The position numbers were made by a program, and so were the translations under genes. Below the pieces are notes generated by a model that worked only from the letters and a program-made list of their open reading frames with translations, had not been told where the DNA came from and did no database searches. Below are positions 1 to 9,576 of a stretch of 38,079 bases of DNA, piece by piece; the first letter of the stretch is position 1, and each line of letters starts with the position of its first letter. The DNA comes from Lacticaseibacillus baoqingensis (GTDB taxonomy: Bacteria > Bacillota > Bacilli > Lactobacillales > Lactobacillaceae): NCBI RefSeq assembly GCF_003946165.1, contig NZ_RHOI01000028.1:1-38079 (forward strand), read 5' to 3'.

Positions 1-76
1 CAGGTGTCTTTTTGTTATCTAAAAAGGGTCTAGCATCTCCAGTGTTGATTACTACCAACACCAAAAATTCTAGACC
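1..76. mobile_element. Probable IS end (ISL3-like) inside the mod gene
   Basis: Read on the minus strand, the conserved Mod coding sequence stops making family sense at position 76. From there the DNA begins GGGTCTAGAATTTTTGG, and GGGTCTAG pairs with CTAGACCC about 40 bases further on. The flanking target is T-rich (GACATTTTTTC). ISL3-family elements typically prefer AT-rich 8-bp targets and have terminal repeats starting with GG. Family membership is from memory and not proven. The rest of the IS lies off the left edge. The alternative is a simple rearrangement. Confidence 0.5.
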
Positions 77-1279
77 CGAAAAAATGTCCTGTTCACCAAA
101 TAAGTCTTCAATTTCATCGCGTGCAGCTTGATTATCTGGTACACCTTCCAACACTGATTTTACAATTTGAGTAGAAACATCTTTTTTAGAATATAGTTTC
201 CCATTCTCTTTAAAGAAAAATTCAACTATCTTCTGTCCTTTGGAGTCAACTACCTCCTTTCCGTCTAGCCAATCGCTTATCATTTTTTTCATAGTCCAAC
301 CAGCTTCCAGGTCAACTTCAGAAGCCAAGTATCCATCCTTAAATATCATTTGTCCGTGAATAAGTATTTTCTCAGAACCAGAAATCTCACCTGTAATAAC
401 CTTATCTTTTCCTTCATAGCGAACCACACCTGCCGGAAAATGAATAATTGATGCTGGATGCCTACCATCAATTTTCTTATTAGTTCTATCAACTGAAAAT
501 TGAGACTCTCCCAAATAGTTAAAATGTTTAATCAACCCATCGGACTTAGTTACTACCAAAACATACTCATGGGCCTTGGATACTAGACCGGCATTAATTC
601 CTCTGGGTAAGCGCCAAATTAGAGGCATCACATAGCACTTCTCACCAAACAACTCTTTGATGAGCTTCGTCATGTTGTCTACCTCCGCATCATCGATACT
701 TACAAACATTACGCCATCTTCACGTAACAAATTTCTTGCAAGCTTTACTCTTGGATAAATCATATTTAACCAATCAGTATGAAATCTACCACTAATATCA
801 GCATTAGTTGATAGTCTATTCCCTTCGCTATCAATTTGACCGGTTAATTCATAATAGTTTTTTAAGGGATTGGAGAAATTATCTTTGTAAACAAAGTCTT
901 TCCCAGTGTTATAAGGTGGATCAATATACACTGCCTTAATTTTATTGGCATATGACTTCTGCAAAATTTTCAACACTTCTAGGTTGTCGCCCTCAATATA
1001 AAGGTTTCCCGTTTCGTCCCAGTTCTTTGATTTGGCTTTATTTGGCTTCAATGTTGCCACGGTCGGTTGCTGTGCTAACTTCATCGCCTGGTTCTTGCCA
1101 TTCCAAGTAAAGCCATACCGTTCCTGTACCATTTCAACTTCATTTCCGAGAATCAAGCGCAACTTATCAAAGTCAATTTTATTATCAGTTAATGCTTCGG
1201 GAAATAATTTCTTTAATTTTTCAATGTTTTGTTCAGTGATATCAATTGAAGTTGAAGTCACTTGATTATTAGCTTTCAT
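77..1279 (-). pseudogene. Type III-like DNA methyltransferase (Mod), 3' part lost
   Basis: About 401 codons are read leftward from ATG 1279. The N-terminal part carries the catalytic motif IV DPPYNTGKDF near residue 107, as in N6-adenine or N4-cytosine methyltransferases of type III systems. In this family the SAM-binding FxGxG motif lies near the C-terminus, and it is not present before the reading frame runs into unrelated sequence at about position 76. The frame is otherwise uninterrupted, which I checked codon by codon over most of its length. It lies 30 bases downstream of the DUF4391 gene and is probably in the same operon. As it stands the protein should not bind SAM. A downstream Res gene would be outside the window. 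Confidence 0.75.
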
Positions 1280-1309
1280 AATAGACTTGTTTTCCTTTCA
1301 AACTTCCAC

Positions 1310-2023
1310 TTATTGATTAATTTTACTCGAAATATCATCTTGTAATTTTTTCAGTTTCAACTGCTTGTCAATCTTTCGATTTAACTGATGCTCTTTCTTA
1401 ATTTGACCGCGCAAATCCTCAATTTGTTTTCTTAAATCATCCAACTGGTCTTTTTCTTCTCCAGTAATATTGCCAACCTCTTCACCATACTCCACCTTAG
1501 CGGTAGCTGTTACGATCCCATCACGCAGCCCATCATAGAAAACCTTTAAATTCTGCCTTGGCAAGCCGTCCATTGATAACTCATGCAGAACTTCTTCAAG
1601 TTTTTCATCTTGATAGATAGGGGAAGGATATACGTTAATAATCTTCAAGAACCCCGAGGCTACCTGCTCAAATCGACCAGTGTAGATCATAAAACTAGAG
1701 GGTTCGTCAATTAGTACCACCAGCGGGTAAGGCATCAACCGTGACAGCATCTTGTATATTTTTTCCGAATCACCCCTATTTTTCGTCTGCACGTATAGAA
1801 ATTGGATCTCCTGATATAGTTCCCTATCGTCCTTATAGACGGCAATATGCGTGTTATCGGACCTAAAGCTGGCAATCAGGTAAATGCTTTGCACAGTATC
1901 CTGTAAAAACTGCTTGTCAGCTGTGTTCTTCATGTGCGGGTATATTTGCGTTTTCGGAATGTTACGATTGATAATCGTCGCAGTTGGAAATTTCCACCAT
2001 CTAATTATATCTTTTGTTTGCAC
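1310..2023 (-). CDS. DUF4391 family protein of a helicase/Mod defence operon
   Basis: 237 aa, with GTG start 2023 and an AGGTAGG ribosome site that overlaps the helicase stop region; the gap to the helicase gene is only 8 bases. The N-terminal 150 residues resemble DUF4391 proteins, a family of unknown activity usually found beside helicase and methyltransferase genes of type III-like restriction loci. The last 65 residues (around GEEVGNITGEEKDQLDDL) are strongly charged and heptad-like, predicting a coiled coil that could mediate oligomerisation or partner binding. No catalytic motif is recognised. Function is inferred only from its neighbours: it is probably an accessory subunit for the helicase or the methyltransferase. 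Confidence 0.7.
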   Translation of the reverse strand: MQTKDIIRWWKFPTATIINRNIPKTQIYPHMKNTADKQFLQDTVQSIYLIASFRSDNTHIAVYKDDRELYQEIQFLYVQTKNRGDSEKIYKMLSRLMPYPLVVLIDEPSSFMIYTGRFEQVASGFLKIINVYPSPIYQDEKLEEVLHELSMDGLPRQNLKVFYDGLRDGIVTATAKVEYGEEVGNITGEEKDQLDDLRKQIEDLRGQIKKEHQLNRKIDKQLKLKKLQDDISSKINQ

Positions 2024-2031
2024 TGTTTCGC

Positions 2032-5000
2032 CTACCTAATAATTAAGAATGAAATTAACTCGACATCATCTAAGCCGTCTAGCAGTTCAGTTTGAACCGT
2101 GGTTCCACCAGGAACGAACAGAGAACCCATCCCCACTTCATCCTGTTTTCCACGAATGGCTTCAATAGCCTTGCTTAGGATGTCCGAGTACACCGACATA
2201 TCTTTACCACCATCTGTTTCTGCATAGAACGCATTAACAAGTGGCTGATTTACCGTTTTCTTCCCTAAGGTTAGCTTTTTAAAGAAATCCAAGACCTGTT
2301 TAGCATACATGTAGTTGGTCTTTACGGTCCCATCCATTCGCATATAAACCACGATGTACGGCAAGATGCTGTTTTCTTGCCCCATCTCATCTTTGTTCTG
2401 CTTCAAGGTCAAGATGACACCAGGTTCTGCCTCTGGAAACTCTGATGCATCCGTAATGGCGTACATACCCAACGGTGCATCATTCAGCAATTTCTCATAC
2501 CCCTTCAAGGCATTCTGTAAGTCTGATTTAAAGTCGTTAAAAGTCATGTCGGTGATGGAGATCGCACCATTAACGTCTTCCAAATCAATAACCTGCGTTT
2601 GTAGCTGTTCGAGCTGTTTCTTGCGATATTTTAAGTCATTCATTTCTTTGTTCGACTTAGTGTTCAATAAGTCATCTTCGCCGGTTGCTGCTGTATTCAG
2701 CATAACCATCCGTCCCTTAACACGCTGTTCCAAGTTAAGATATGTATCCAAATCCACGTTTGGCCAGAAGTTTACTAATTGAATTTGCTTATTCTGTGAG
2801 CCGATACGGTCAATACGCCCGAAACGCTGAATAACACGTACAGGGTTCCAGTGGATATCATAGTTAATCAGGTAATCTGCATCCTGCAGATTTTGCCCTT
2901 CAGATATGGTATCCGTTGCAATCAACAAATCAATCTCCTCAGTAGCGTTCGGTTTGATTTTGCCTCGACCTTTTGAAATCGGCGAGAAATTCATCAGAAT
3001 GTCATCCATATCGTTAACGGAGACGCCATTCATTGTAGTCAGATTAGAAGCTGAACCACCTGTGATTAAAGCGGAATTTAATCCGTAAATCTGCTTCACT
3101 TTGTCGACGAGATTCTCATACAAGTAATTGGCGGTATCAGCAAAGGCCGTGAAAATAATAACCTTTTTGTTGTTGCCATTGATGGGGTGGCTGTACTTGT
3201 TCTTGAGAATCTTCTCAAGGTCTAACAGCTTATCGTCCTTTTCAGGCGTGACTTGATGGGTTGAAGCCTGCAACTTTTTCAACGATACGAGGTCTTCATT
3301 CAGTGCCTGTGACCACTTCAGTAAGTCCATATCCCCGATCAGAATTTTGGTCTTTGTCCCAACCGCTTGTTCATCAAAGGCGCTTTCTAAGTCTTCGTCA
3401 TCAAAGTCGGTAATGCTTGGCATTTCTACTTGGCCCGATTGATGTGCCTCGATATTAGCTAGAATATCTTCAATGCCATTAACCATGCGATCAAGCGTCA
3501 ACCCGAACGAGTAAACGGAGCTTTCGAGACGCTTAAACAGATTTGCCCGAATCAAATTACTCAGGGATTGCTCACGGTCAGTCTGTTTAAATGAGGATGT
3601 TCCATCCTTAACCTGCGTATCATACAGATCTTCGTAGTACTTGCGCTTCACAGATAAGACATACTGCAATGGTTGATACATGGCCATGTTCAATTCACCA
3701 ATGGAGTCATAAACGTATTGCAGAGCGGGAAATTGTCCAGAAGCGTCAATATCGGGCTTCACTGTCATCGGTTTTAAACGCTCAGGAAAGTCACCAATCG
3801 ATGCCGTGTCATAATATTTTTCAATATGTTTCCGGCTGCGAGCAATAGTTAGCATATCCAGCAACTTAAAGTAGTCCGGATTTACTGCGTCCAAGAAGTT
3901 TTGAGTCGTTCGTTCGTTTTCATCTAAGGTTTGCCACTGATTGAACGCTCGTTGCGCTAATCGTAGGGTATTATCAATGTCGTCGATTCCATACTCGGAT
4001 AAGGCGTCTGTCTTTCCTTCAGTAATAAATCCAATCTGATTCTTCAAATCATTCATTCGGTTGTTAATAGGGGTTGCTGACAGCATCAACACCTTGGTCT
4101 TACGTCCGCTTTGTATCACATCTTCCAGTAACCGCTGATACCGAGTCTTCTTATCATGATTTACACCCGTATCATTGTTACGGAAGTTGTGTGATTCATC
4201 AATTACTATCAAGTCAAAATCCGACCATAAGAAGGAATCTAACTTAATACCGTCACTTTCACCTGTGGTACGGCTAAGGTCAGTATGGTTTAAAACGGTG
4301 TAGTTGAAATAGTCATCAACCAGCACATTGCGGACATCTGGACGCGTATAGACGGTCCAGTTATCACGCAAACGTTTCGGTGCAAGGACCAGTACACGCT
4401 TACGTTGAAGTTCAAAATACTTAATCACTGCTAAAGCAGAAAAAGTTTTACCCAATCCAACCGAATCCGCAAGAATTGCACCGTGGTATTTTTCCAGCTT
4501 ACGAATTAAGCCCATTACGCCATCTTTTTGGAACTGATACAATTTGTTCCACACCACTGAATCCTTAAAACCAGACCCATCAGGTGCAATATCCTGCTCA
4601 TCTAACTCACTGAGCTTGTCATGGAAAATGTGGTATAGCGACACAAAATAAATCCACTCCGGTGAATTTTCTTGATAAATCGTCCTAATCTTTTCCAAGA
4701 CATTATTAGTTACTTCTTTGGACTTTTTCGGATCATTCCAGACACTATCAAAGTCAGCTTTTATTCCTGCAAAGTAGTTTGGATCAGCACCATCGATTGC
4801 AGTCATTGATGAAACGTTATTAGATTCAGTAATTCCAAGGCCATCCGATGTAAACTTAAACATTGCCGGGACAACCAGGCTACCTTCATCATCATTATTG
4901 TCAATAAGTAGTTCATCCAGTGCGCTCCGGTTCTGTGCTAATTGTCGAACCTTCACCTTATCTTCAATCAGCTCTGCAGTTTCACGAGCAATAAAAGCTG

Positions 5001-5289
5001 AATTCATCTTATTTCGAAGCTTTATTTCATATTTGTTTCCAGAGATATCTTCCTTATCTTGCGCGATCTCATATCGCTTTAAAAAGCTAGTCTCTTCCTT
5101 TTCAAAGAACGACTTGGTGAGAACTAACCTTAACTCTTTTGAACGTTTAATCTCTTTTTGAAGGGCATGGAAAGCAAAAATCGAAAACGCAGCAGTCTGA
5201 ATACTGATTTTCGAGTGCTTTGTCACTTTTTTACTCACCAGCTTTTCGAGCGTGTTGTCGCCCTTATTGTCAATCAACCGTAAATCCAT
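2032..5289 (-). CDS. SNF2-like superfamily 2 helicase, defence-associated
   Basis: About 1085 aa. I chose ATG 5289 because GGGGAGG sits 6 bases upstream; a longer frame back to 5346 lacks such a site. Seen motifs: Walker A DSVGLGKT (about residue 275), Walker B box DESH (about 364), LMLSATP (motif III), and in the C-terminal helicase lobe IATDTISEGQNLQ and QRFGRIDRIGS (motifs V and VI). The N-terminal 250 residues are not recognised. It belongs with large ATP-dependent translocases of type III-like or DISARM-like antiviral loci. It is first in an operon with DUF4391 and mod. With mod broken, this translocase would act without its modification partner, so it may be inactive, repurposed or dependent on a missing Res. 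The gene itself looks intact. Confidence 0.8.
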   Translation of the reverse strand: MDLRLIDNKGDNTLEKLVSKKVTKHSKISIQTAAFSIFAFHALQKEIKRSKELRLVLTKSFFEKEETSFLKRYEIAQDKEDISGNKYEIKLRNKMNSAFIARETAELIEDKVKVRQLAQNRSALDELLIDNNDDEGSLVVPAMFKFTSDGLGITESNNVSSMTAIDGADPNYFAGIKADFDSVWNDPKKSKEVTNNVLEKIRTIYQENSPEWIYFVSLYHIFHDKLSELDEQDIAPDGSGFKDSVVWNKLYQFQKDGVMGLIRKLEKYHGAILADSVGLGKTFSALAVIKYFELQRKRVLVLAPKRLRDNWTVYTRPDVRNVLVDDYFNYTVLNHTDLSRTTGESDGIKLDSFLWSDFDLIVIDESHNFRNNDTGVNHDKKTRYQRLLEDVIQSGRKTKVLMLSATPINNRMNDLKNQIGFITEGKTDALSEYGIDDIDNTLRLAQRAFNQWQTLDENERTTQNFLDAVNPDYFKLLDMLTIARSRKHIEKYYDTASIGDFPERLKPMTVKPDIDASGQFPALQYVYDSIGELNMAMYQPLQYVLSVKRKYYEDLYDTQVKDGTSSFKQTDREQSLSNLIRANLFKRLESSVYSFGLTLDRMVNGIEDILANIEAHQSGQVEMPSITDFDDEDLESAFDEQAVGTKTKILIGDMDLLKWSQALNEDLVSLKKLQASTHQVTPEKDDKLLDLEKILKNKYSHPINGNNKKVIIFTAFADTANYLYENLVDKVKQIYGLNSALITGGSASNLTTMNGVSVNDMDDILMNFSPISKGRGKIKPNATEEIDLLIATDTISEGQNLQDADYLINYDIHWNPVRVIQRFGRIDRIGSQNKQIQLVNFWPNVDLDTYLNLEQRVKGRMVMLNTAATGEDDLLNTKSNKEMNDLKYRKKQLEQLQTQVIDLEDVNGAISITDMTFNDFKSDLQNALKGYEKLLNDAPLGMYAITDASEFPEAEPGVILTLKQNKDEMGQENSILPYIVVYMRMDGTVKTNYMYAKQVLDFFKKLTLGKKTVNQPLVNAFYAETDGGKDMSVYSDILSKAIEAIRGKQDEVGMGSLFVPGGTTVQTELLDGLDDVELISFLIIR

Positions 5290-5559
5290 CAATGTCCTCC
5301 CCAGATCATAATTAAAACTCTCATATCTTACCCACATAACCATCAATGAAAATCAACTTACCAAAATGATTTCTTCCACTCCATCCCTACACCACTGGCT
5401 CGTCATACAACGCACTACTTTTAAGCACCAGCAATGTTTATCTCATCTTCTCAGAGGAAATCAACTTTGCGAATCATTGATTCTCCCACAGGATAATTGC
5501 ATCGTAAGGAAACGATACCGCCGTAGTACATTATTATGTTTCTGCGTATTAACTTACAT

Positions 5560-7023
5560 TCACAAGTTATACTCACTGAAAACATCAAACACTTCAGTGG
5601 AAATTTCTGGTGTAAGCTCCTGGAGCCTAACTTCATCAATAATGTGCGGCAAGGATATCTTCCCGTTACAAACGATGAATCCCAGATTGTGTAATTAGGG
5701 TCCTTTAAAGTATTACATATTTTCCCTGAAAACTTTAGTTCTGAGCCTGACAGTATCGATAACCGTTGCAACCACACATCCAAATATTCTAGATTTGGAG
5801 TATTCTCTAACTTCGTTGTGATCTTGGATACTATCTCGGCAGATTTGCTAGGTTCCTGTTGTCCTTTTAGGGGTAGCTTACTGAGTACGCCGACTCCCGG
5901 TGCGACAGCCTTCGGGTTCTTGCTCACGATGTCTGCTACAATACTTATCAACGGCTCAATTAATTCCTCAATCTCATTTTGTTGATCTAACCTTTTTGCA
6001 AACGATATTAGAGCCTTACTGATACTTCCAGAATTTGGAAATTTTTTTGATAACCAAAGAATTTCCAGGAGATGTTTTTGTAATGTTAACTGATAATTAA
6101 CCCTACGATATTTTCCATCCCAGACTTTCGGCATTATGATTGGCACTCTTGAATTCCAGTAGACTTTATCCGGTTTAATAGCCGATTCAATAATATCGGA
6201 GACAAGCCCTGTTTTGTTAGTATTAAAATGCATATTCAGGTCAAAAAGTACATCAGCAAATACTTTTACAATCTTCTCAGCAATTTCCTTACTATTTGAA
6301 AAGATTCTATAATCATCGCGATATCTAACGACTTGCCAATCTACGTCATTCAGATTCTTCAATTTTTCAGAAAGGAGTATGTCGGAATACCCTAGAACAA
6401 TCTCAGCAATAAAATTAAATAGTTCTCCACCTTGTGGAATACCATTTGTTTGATTACATTGAAGCCTTTCTACCGTCCGATCCAGTGGATGTGCAAAAGA
6501 CTTGTCATTAACAGTTGGTAATGTCCGTTCTAATGCAGTACGCATACTCTAGTGAGTTTACGATTGAGGTCTGTTCTAACTGTTCCCACCAATTTAAAAT
6601 AGTCTCTGCGGTATCACCTATTTTTCCAGTTGACTCAACAGGCAGACTAATACATCTGATTTTCGGATCAGACTCGAATAAATCAAATCTATCAAGTAAT
6701 TCCTTCCAATGCCAGTCCTCAGTTATTTGTTCAACAAGGTCAGCATATAAGAGCGGATATACAATTTTAACTTCTCACCAATCGTATCCTGCATCCTTGT
6801 TCAAAATAATAGAGTAATTAGCGTTTTCGGCAGTCTTAAGGATATTGCCATTAATCATCGATTTGAGTTTGCCGCCTGAGACTTTTGAAAAGGCAAAATC
6901 AAGCACTGGCTGAAAGTCAAATTATTCCGGCAATACCATATTTGCATAGCTACTTGATTTAAGAAATAGGGCACGCGCTTCTGCGGCCGTCCTTTCAAGT
7001 ACACTCTTTCTTTCAGAGGACAT
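5560..7023 (-). pseudogene. Defence-type reverse transcriptase, multiply broken
   Basis: Read leftward from ATG 7023. The start resembles a group of stand-alone antiphage reverse transcriptases (…SVLERTAAEAR). The frame then meets TAA at 6922-6924 and TGA at 6775-6777, continues to YCIRTDITNC, and breaks near 6535. Sequence expected between that motif and the next block seems deleted. The next frame holds the catalytic region: NGIPQGG, then VRYRDDYRIF (the YxDD-like box), then a helical C-terminal half. Near 5640-5660 another frameshift moves the natural end (…FDVFSEYNL, stop 5560-5562) out of frame. An open frame of 364 codons (5451-6545) survives but lacks the first catalytic block. It was probably an abortive-infection type RT. 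The exact DRT/Abi/UG class is not assigned. Confidence 0.75.
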
Positions 7024-7082
7024 CCCAATCATCACCGCCATCAATCAGTTTCACTATTTTTACCACGAATTATAGACTTATA

Positions 7083-7123
7083 ATCCCCGTCAACTCGACC
7101 AAATAGGCCACCTTGACGGGGAT
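7083..7123. terminator. Hairpin between EcsC-like gene and RT
   Basis: A perfect 11-bp inverted repeat (ATCCCCGTCAA / TTGACGGGGAT) with a 19-base loop lies just past the end of the leftward EcsC-like gene. It may terminate that transcript, although a clear U-run is missing. Its sequence closely resembles the element-end hairpin at 8142-8188, so it may also be a relic of an older element end. Confidence 0.5.
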
Positions 7124-7204
7124 CTTCACGGGAAATTTAATATTCCAATTTCATATACAAACGGGCTAGATTGCTATTATCGGATTCATCCTACCAAATC
7201 GCAC

Positions 7205-7980
7205 CTATTCGTTTGAAGAATCTTTGATATCTTCGAGGATAACGTTTTGCGCTTGCTTGATTTGGTCAGGAGTTGCAGTGAGTGTGGTTTCAAAAGCATT
7301 AATCAACCGGTTACCCATCGGTCGGAAAGTAATCAAGGTCAGACCACAAGAGACAAAGCCCCCTATAACAGGGAGTGACTTAGAAATCACAGCGGAGGTT
7401 GATTTTCTCGTGACGGACACGCCAATGTAGCCGGCAATCTTTTTCAATAGCGGATACCACGTTGTGCGAGTGACCGCAGTTGCCATAAACTTCTTGCTTA
7501 GTGTATTACTCAATCCCTTGGAGATAAACATCAACGCGGAATTTGCTGAGGCCACGCCCAACATCACACCGAGATAGATCATGACATCACGCTCGCCGTC
7601 TTCGGACAATATCCCCTCTTCAGTGAAGAGATTTTCTTGACCGTAAATATAAGCAACCTTTTGGGCCATACGTAAGGAAAATCCATAGTATTAGCAGTAC
7701 CTGTTCCGACAGCGACAGCGATATTTGAGGGCAATCCCGCGGCAAATGAAATCGTCGAGGTCTTCTCGGTATCGTGCATGACGACGCGACGGGCAGTCTT
7801 AGTCAGCTGTTCCAATGAGTAGACAGTTTGCGGGCCATCTCTAAGAATCGACATCAATTCGACTTCTGTGGCACGTTGAAATAATTTGGTTAGAAAAATG
7901 CGACGATCAACACGAACGACTGGTAGCGCTAGGGCCTTGGAAACTATATCAGGAAGCATACGTTCAGTTTGATCAGACAT
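7205..7980 (-). pseudogene. EcsC family protein, one frameshift
   Basis: Starts at ATG 7980 with TAAGGAG 7 bases upstream. The first frame (codons to about 7680) ends with the family-like run AAGLPSNIAVAVGTGTANTMDF. The expected continuation, (S)LRMAQKVAYIYGQE…, follows in another frame down to 7205. Adding one T to the T4 run (A4 at 7678-7681 on the plus strand) restores a single protein of about 258 aa. EcsC-family proteins are small proteins of poorly known function, some membrane-linked, and often occur on bacterial genomic islands. The break is a real mutation or a sequencing slip in a homopolymer. Two independent proteins are unlikely because the second frame lacks a ribosome site. Confidence 0.7.
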
Positions 7981-8036
7981 GGCGAACTCCTTAAGAAGAG
8001 AATGAGTGATTAGAGATATGATTTTGCTTTATTGGC

Positions 8037-8065
8037 AGCATAGTACCAAACTGAGTTGTTAGCAA
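8037..8065 (-). promoter_or_regulatory. Promoter for the EcsC-like gene
   Basis: On the minus strand, TTGCTA (8060-8065), a 17-base spacer and TATGCT (8037-8042), about 60 bases before the start codon. Confidence 0.5.
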
Positions 8066-8141
8066 GCACCTCTCCAAGACCGCTTAGATTCCTGGCTCTA
8101 ACAACGGTGAAGAGGATAAGTGCGAGCTGACAAACTCAAAA

Positions 8142-8188
8142 AATCCCCGCCAACTCAGCCCACATTCGGCCCAAACTTGGCGGGGATT
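8142..8188 (-). terminator. Leftward terminator at the right end of element A
   Basis: An 11-bp perfect stem (AATCCCCGCCA / TGGCGGGGATT) is followed leftward by a T-run (CTCAAAAAAA on the plus strand). It would stop transcription coming from the guaA side, now from the element B integrase. The right end of element B holds a hairpin in the equivalent place (17161-17192). Confidence 0.65.
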
Positions 8189-8198
8189 CTGGTGGGGA
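8176..8198 (+). repeat. Diverged integrase arm-site pair of element A
   Basis: CTTGGCGGGGATTCTGGTGG aligns with the paired TTTGGCAGG / TTTTGGCAGG motif in the equivalent position at the guaA end of element B (17199-17218). It is probably the arm-type binding site for element A's own, slightly different integrase. Confidence 0.45.
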
Positions 8199-8280
8199 GC
8201 GTAACATATCCCGCGCCAATCGTATCCTTTACATTTTTCGAAATGCCATTAATTACATCAGCATCTCGGCTTTAAACGAC

Positions 8281-8292
8281 TTATTCCCATTC
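8281..8292 (+). other. Attachment core copy at the A/B junction
   Basis: TTATTCCCATTC is identical to the stop codon and last coding bases of guaA (17309-17320). It is followed by unrelated sequence rather than guaA, as expected for an att site left between two tandem integrations. A GAAATGCC(A/G)TTAA motif lies at a similar distance upstream of both copies. Confidence 0.7.
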
Positions 8293-8352
8293 AAGGAAAG
8301 TTGGCCCTTATAAAACATTGGTATATCAACGTTTTCAGGCTCTTAATTTCCA

Positions 8353-8373
8353 TTTTGGCAGGGTTTTGGCAGG
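8353..8373 (+). repeat. Integrase arm sites, left end of element B
   Basis: Two direct copies of TTTTGGCAGG separated by one G, just downstream of the integrase stop. The same pair occurs at 17199-17218 with 19 of 21 positions matching. Placement inside both ends fits arm-type sites for the integrase N-terminal domain. Confidence 0.6.
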
Positions 8374-9576
8374 CTAGTATTTTATTGACTGATTGCCATT
8401 AAAATCGACGCCTGATTCAGTCGCCGAATCAAATTTGATGTTGCCACTCATCTTAGCCGCAAGCTCCTCATCACCACGGCTCCACAGATGCGAATAATGC
8501 TTCAACGTGATTTCTGGTGACGAGTGGCCTAATCGCTTCGATACATGTAACACATTCGCGTTAAATTCGTTGATCAAGTAACTCACATGTGAGTGCCGTA
8601 AACCTTTAGCTTGAATATCCACAACATCTGCCAGCTTCGCATAACGCGTGATCACTTTCATCACCGTTGAGCGATACGTCGGCTTGCCCGTTGCACTCAT
8701 CACAAAGTTTTTCACGCCATGTGCTTCTTGAACGGCCTGCCACTCTTTCAATACAGCGATCGTATCATCATCAAGTGAAATGGTACGCATACCCTCTACT
8801 GTCTTGGTATATGGTTTGCGCGTCCAATCATTTTGGTTTCTCATATCGAGCGTATGATGAACGCGCATCTTCTTACTACCAAAGTCAATATCGCTCCACC
8901 AAAGCGCCAGCCCTTCGCTGACACGAATGCCGGTCATATAATAAACCCACAACATGACGAAACACATATGCTCGTAGAAGTCCTCGCAATAGATTTTTGA
9001 CAGGACTGCTTCAAACTCGTCCTTCGTCCAAAAAGCGACGACAGCTTTACCTTTAGGAATGGCCTTAGTTCGCTTTGAAATATTACTTGATAGAAAGTTG
9101 AGTGTCACCGCATAATCCAACGTTGTTCGCAGCATTGTGTACACCAGCGACGAGTACGCTTGCGATAGCCCTGAATCATTAAGCAACCAGATACGGAACC
9201 GCTCACAGTCGCCAACTTCGATGTCACGTAACTTCATTTTACCGAAACGGTCAGTAAGAATCTTCATGGTTGATTGCCGCGAGTTCCACGTACTATCTTC
9301 AACAATCGAGCGATAATATGGCTTATAGGTCTGAGCCATGAACTCGTCATAGGTCAAATTGTAGTTGATCAGCCCGTTTGAGAGTTGATACTCATGCTTG
9401 ACGCGAATTAGCTCTTTGTGCGCGGCATAGGCGGTAGCAAAGGGCTGGCCTAACTGATCTTTACGACTTTTACATTGAATGCGCTCGCCGGTTGCTTTAT
9501 CTACCCCCAATTCAGTTTGATAGAAGAATTTTCCGTTGGCGTCCGAATAGACACCGGTATATTTTGTTTTAGGCAT
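8374..9576 (-). CDS. Tyrosine recombinase (integrase) of element B
   Basis: 400 aa from ATG 9576, chosen because GAGGAG lies 7 bases upstream; the longer frame to 9642 overlaps the upstream gene without a ribosome site. The N-terminal 60 residues (YTGVYSDANGKFFYQTELG) fit an arm-binding domain. The middle is a SAM-like core-binding domain. The catalytic half shows TGIRVSEGLALWWSDI (first Arg), KGLRHSHVSYL (second Arg; the usual first His of HxxR is Lys here), LGHSSPEIT and the nucleophile region LKHYSHLW. It catalyses site-specific insertion and excision, here inferred to be at the guaA 3' end. Its start overlaps the DUF3173 gene by 8 bases, so the two are probably co-translated. Its stop lies 82 bases from the att core. 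Confidence 0.93.
   Translation of the reverse strand: MPKTKYTGVYSDANGKFFYQTELGVDKATGERIQCKSRKDQLGQPFATAYAAHKELIRVKHEYQLSNGLINYNLTYDEFMAQTYKPYYRSIVEDSTWNSRQSTMKILTDRFGKMKLRDIEVGDCERFRIWLLNDSGLSQAYSSLVYTMLRTTLDYAVTLNFLSSNISKRTKAIPKGKAVVAFWTKDEFEAVLSKIYCEDFYEHMCFVMLWVYYMTGIRVSEGLALWWSDIDFGSKKMRVHHTLDMRNQNDWTRKPYTKTVEGMRTISLDDDTIAVLKEWQAVQEAHGVKNFVMSATGKPTYRSTVMKVITRYAKLADVVDIQAKGLRHSHVSYLINEFNANVLHVSKRLGHSSPEITLKHYSHLWSRGDEELAAKMSGNIKFDSATESGVDFNGNQSIKY

Larger units (their letters stand above)
1..8292. mobile_element. Element A: decaying integrated element, right part only
   Basis: This is AT-rich accessory DNA whose right end (8142-8292) resembles the guaA-proximal end of the next element (17162-17320). 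Both have a leftward hairpin terminator, a paired GG-rich arm motif, a GAAATGCC(A/G)TTAA stretch and the core TTATTCCCATTC. I infer an element integrated at the 3' end of guaA that was later separated from guaA by insertion of element B. Its left end, and any integrase of its own, are outside the window. Cargo is a helicase/DUF4391/Mod operon, a reverse transcriptase and an EcsC-like gene. Three of the five cargo genes are broken, which suggests an old insertion. Confidence 0.6.

Noticed and set aside
5451-6545. Intact short reverse transcriptase of 364 aa
   Set aside because: The frame lacks the first catalytic block, has no ribosome site at its ATG, and its last 60 residues are out of the natural frame. 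The matching N- and C-terminal parts are found in other frames.
7205-7980. Programmed frameshift in the EcsC-like gene
   Set aside because: The T4 run is a poor slippery site and no downstream pseudoknot or stimulatory element is evident, while neighbouring genes of the same element are plainly broken.
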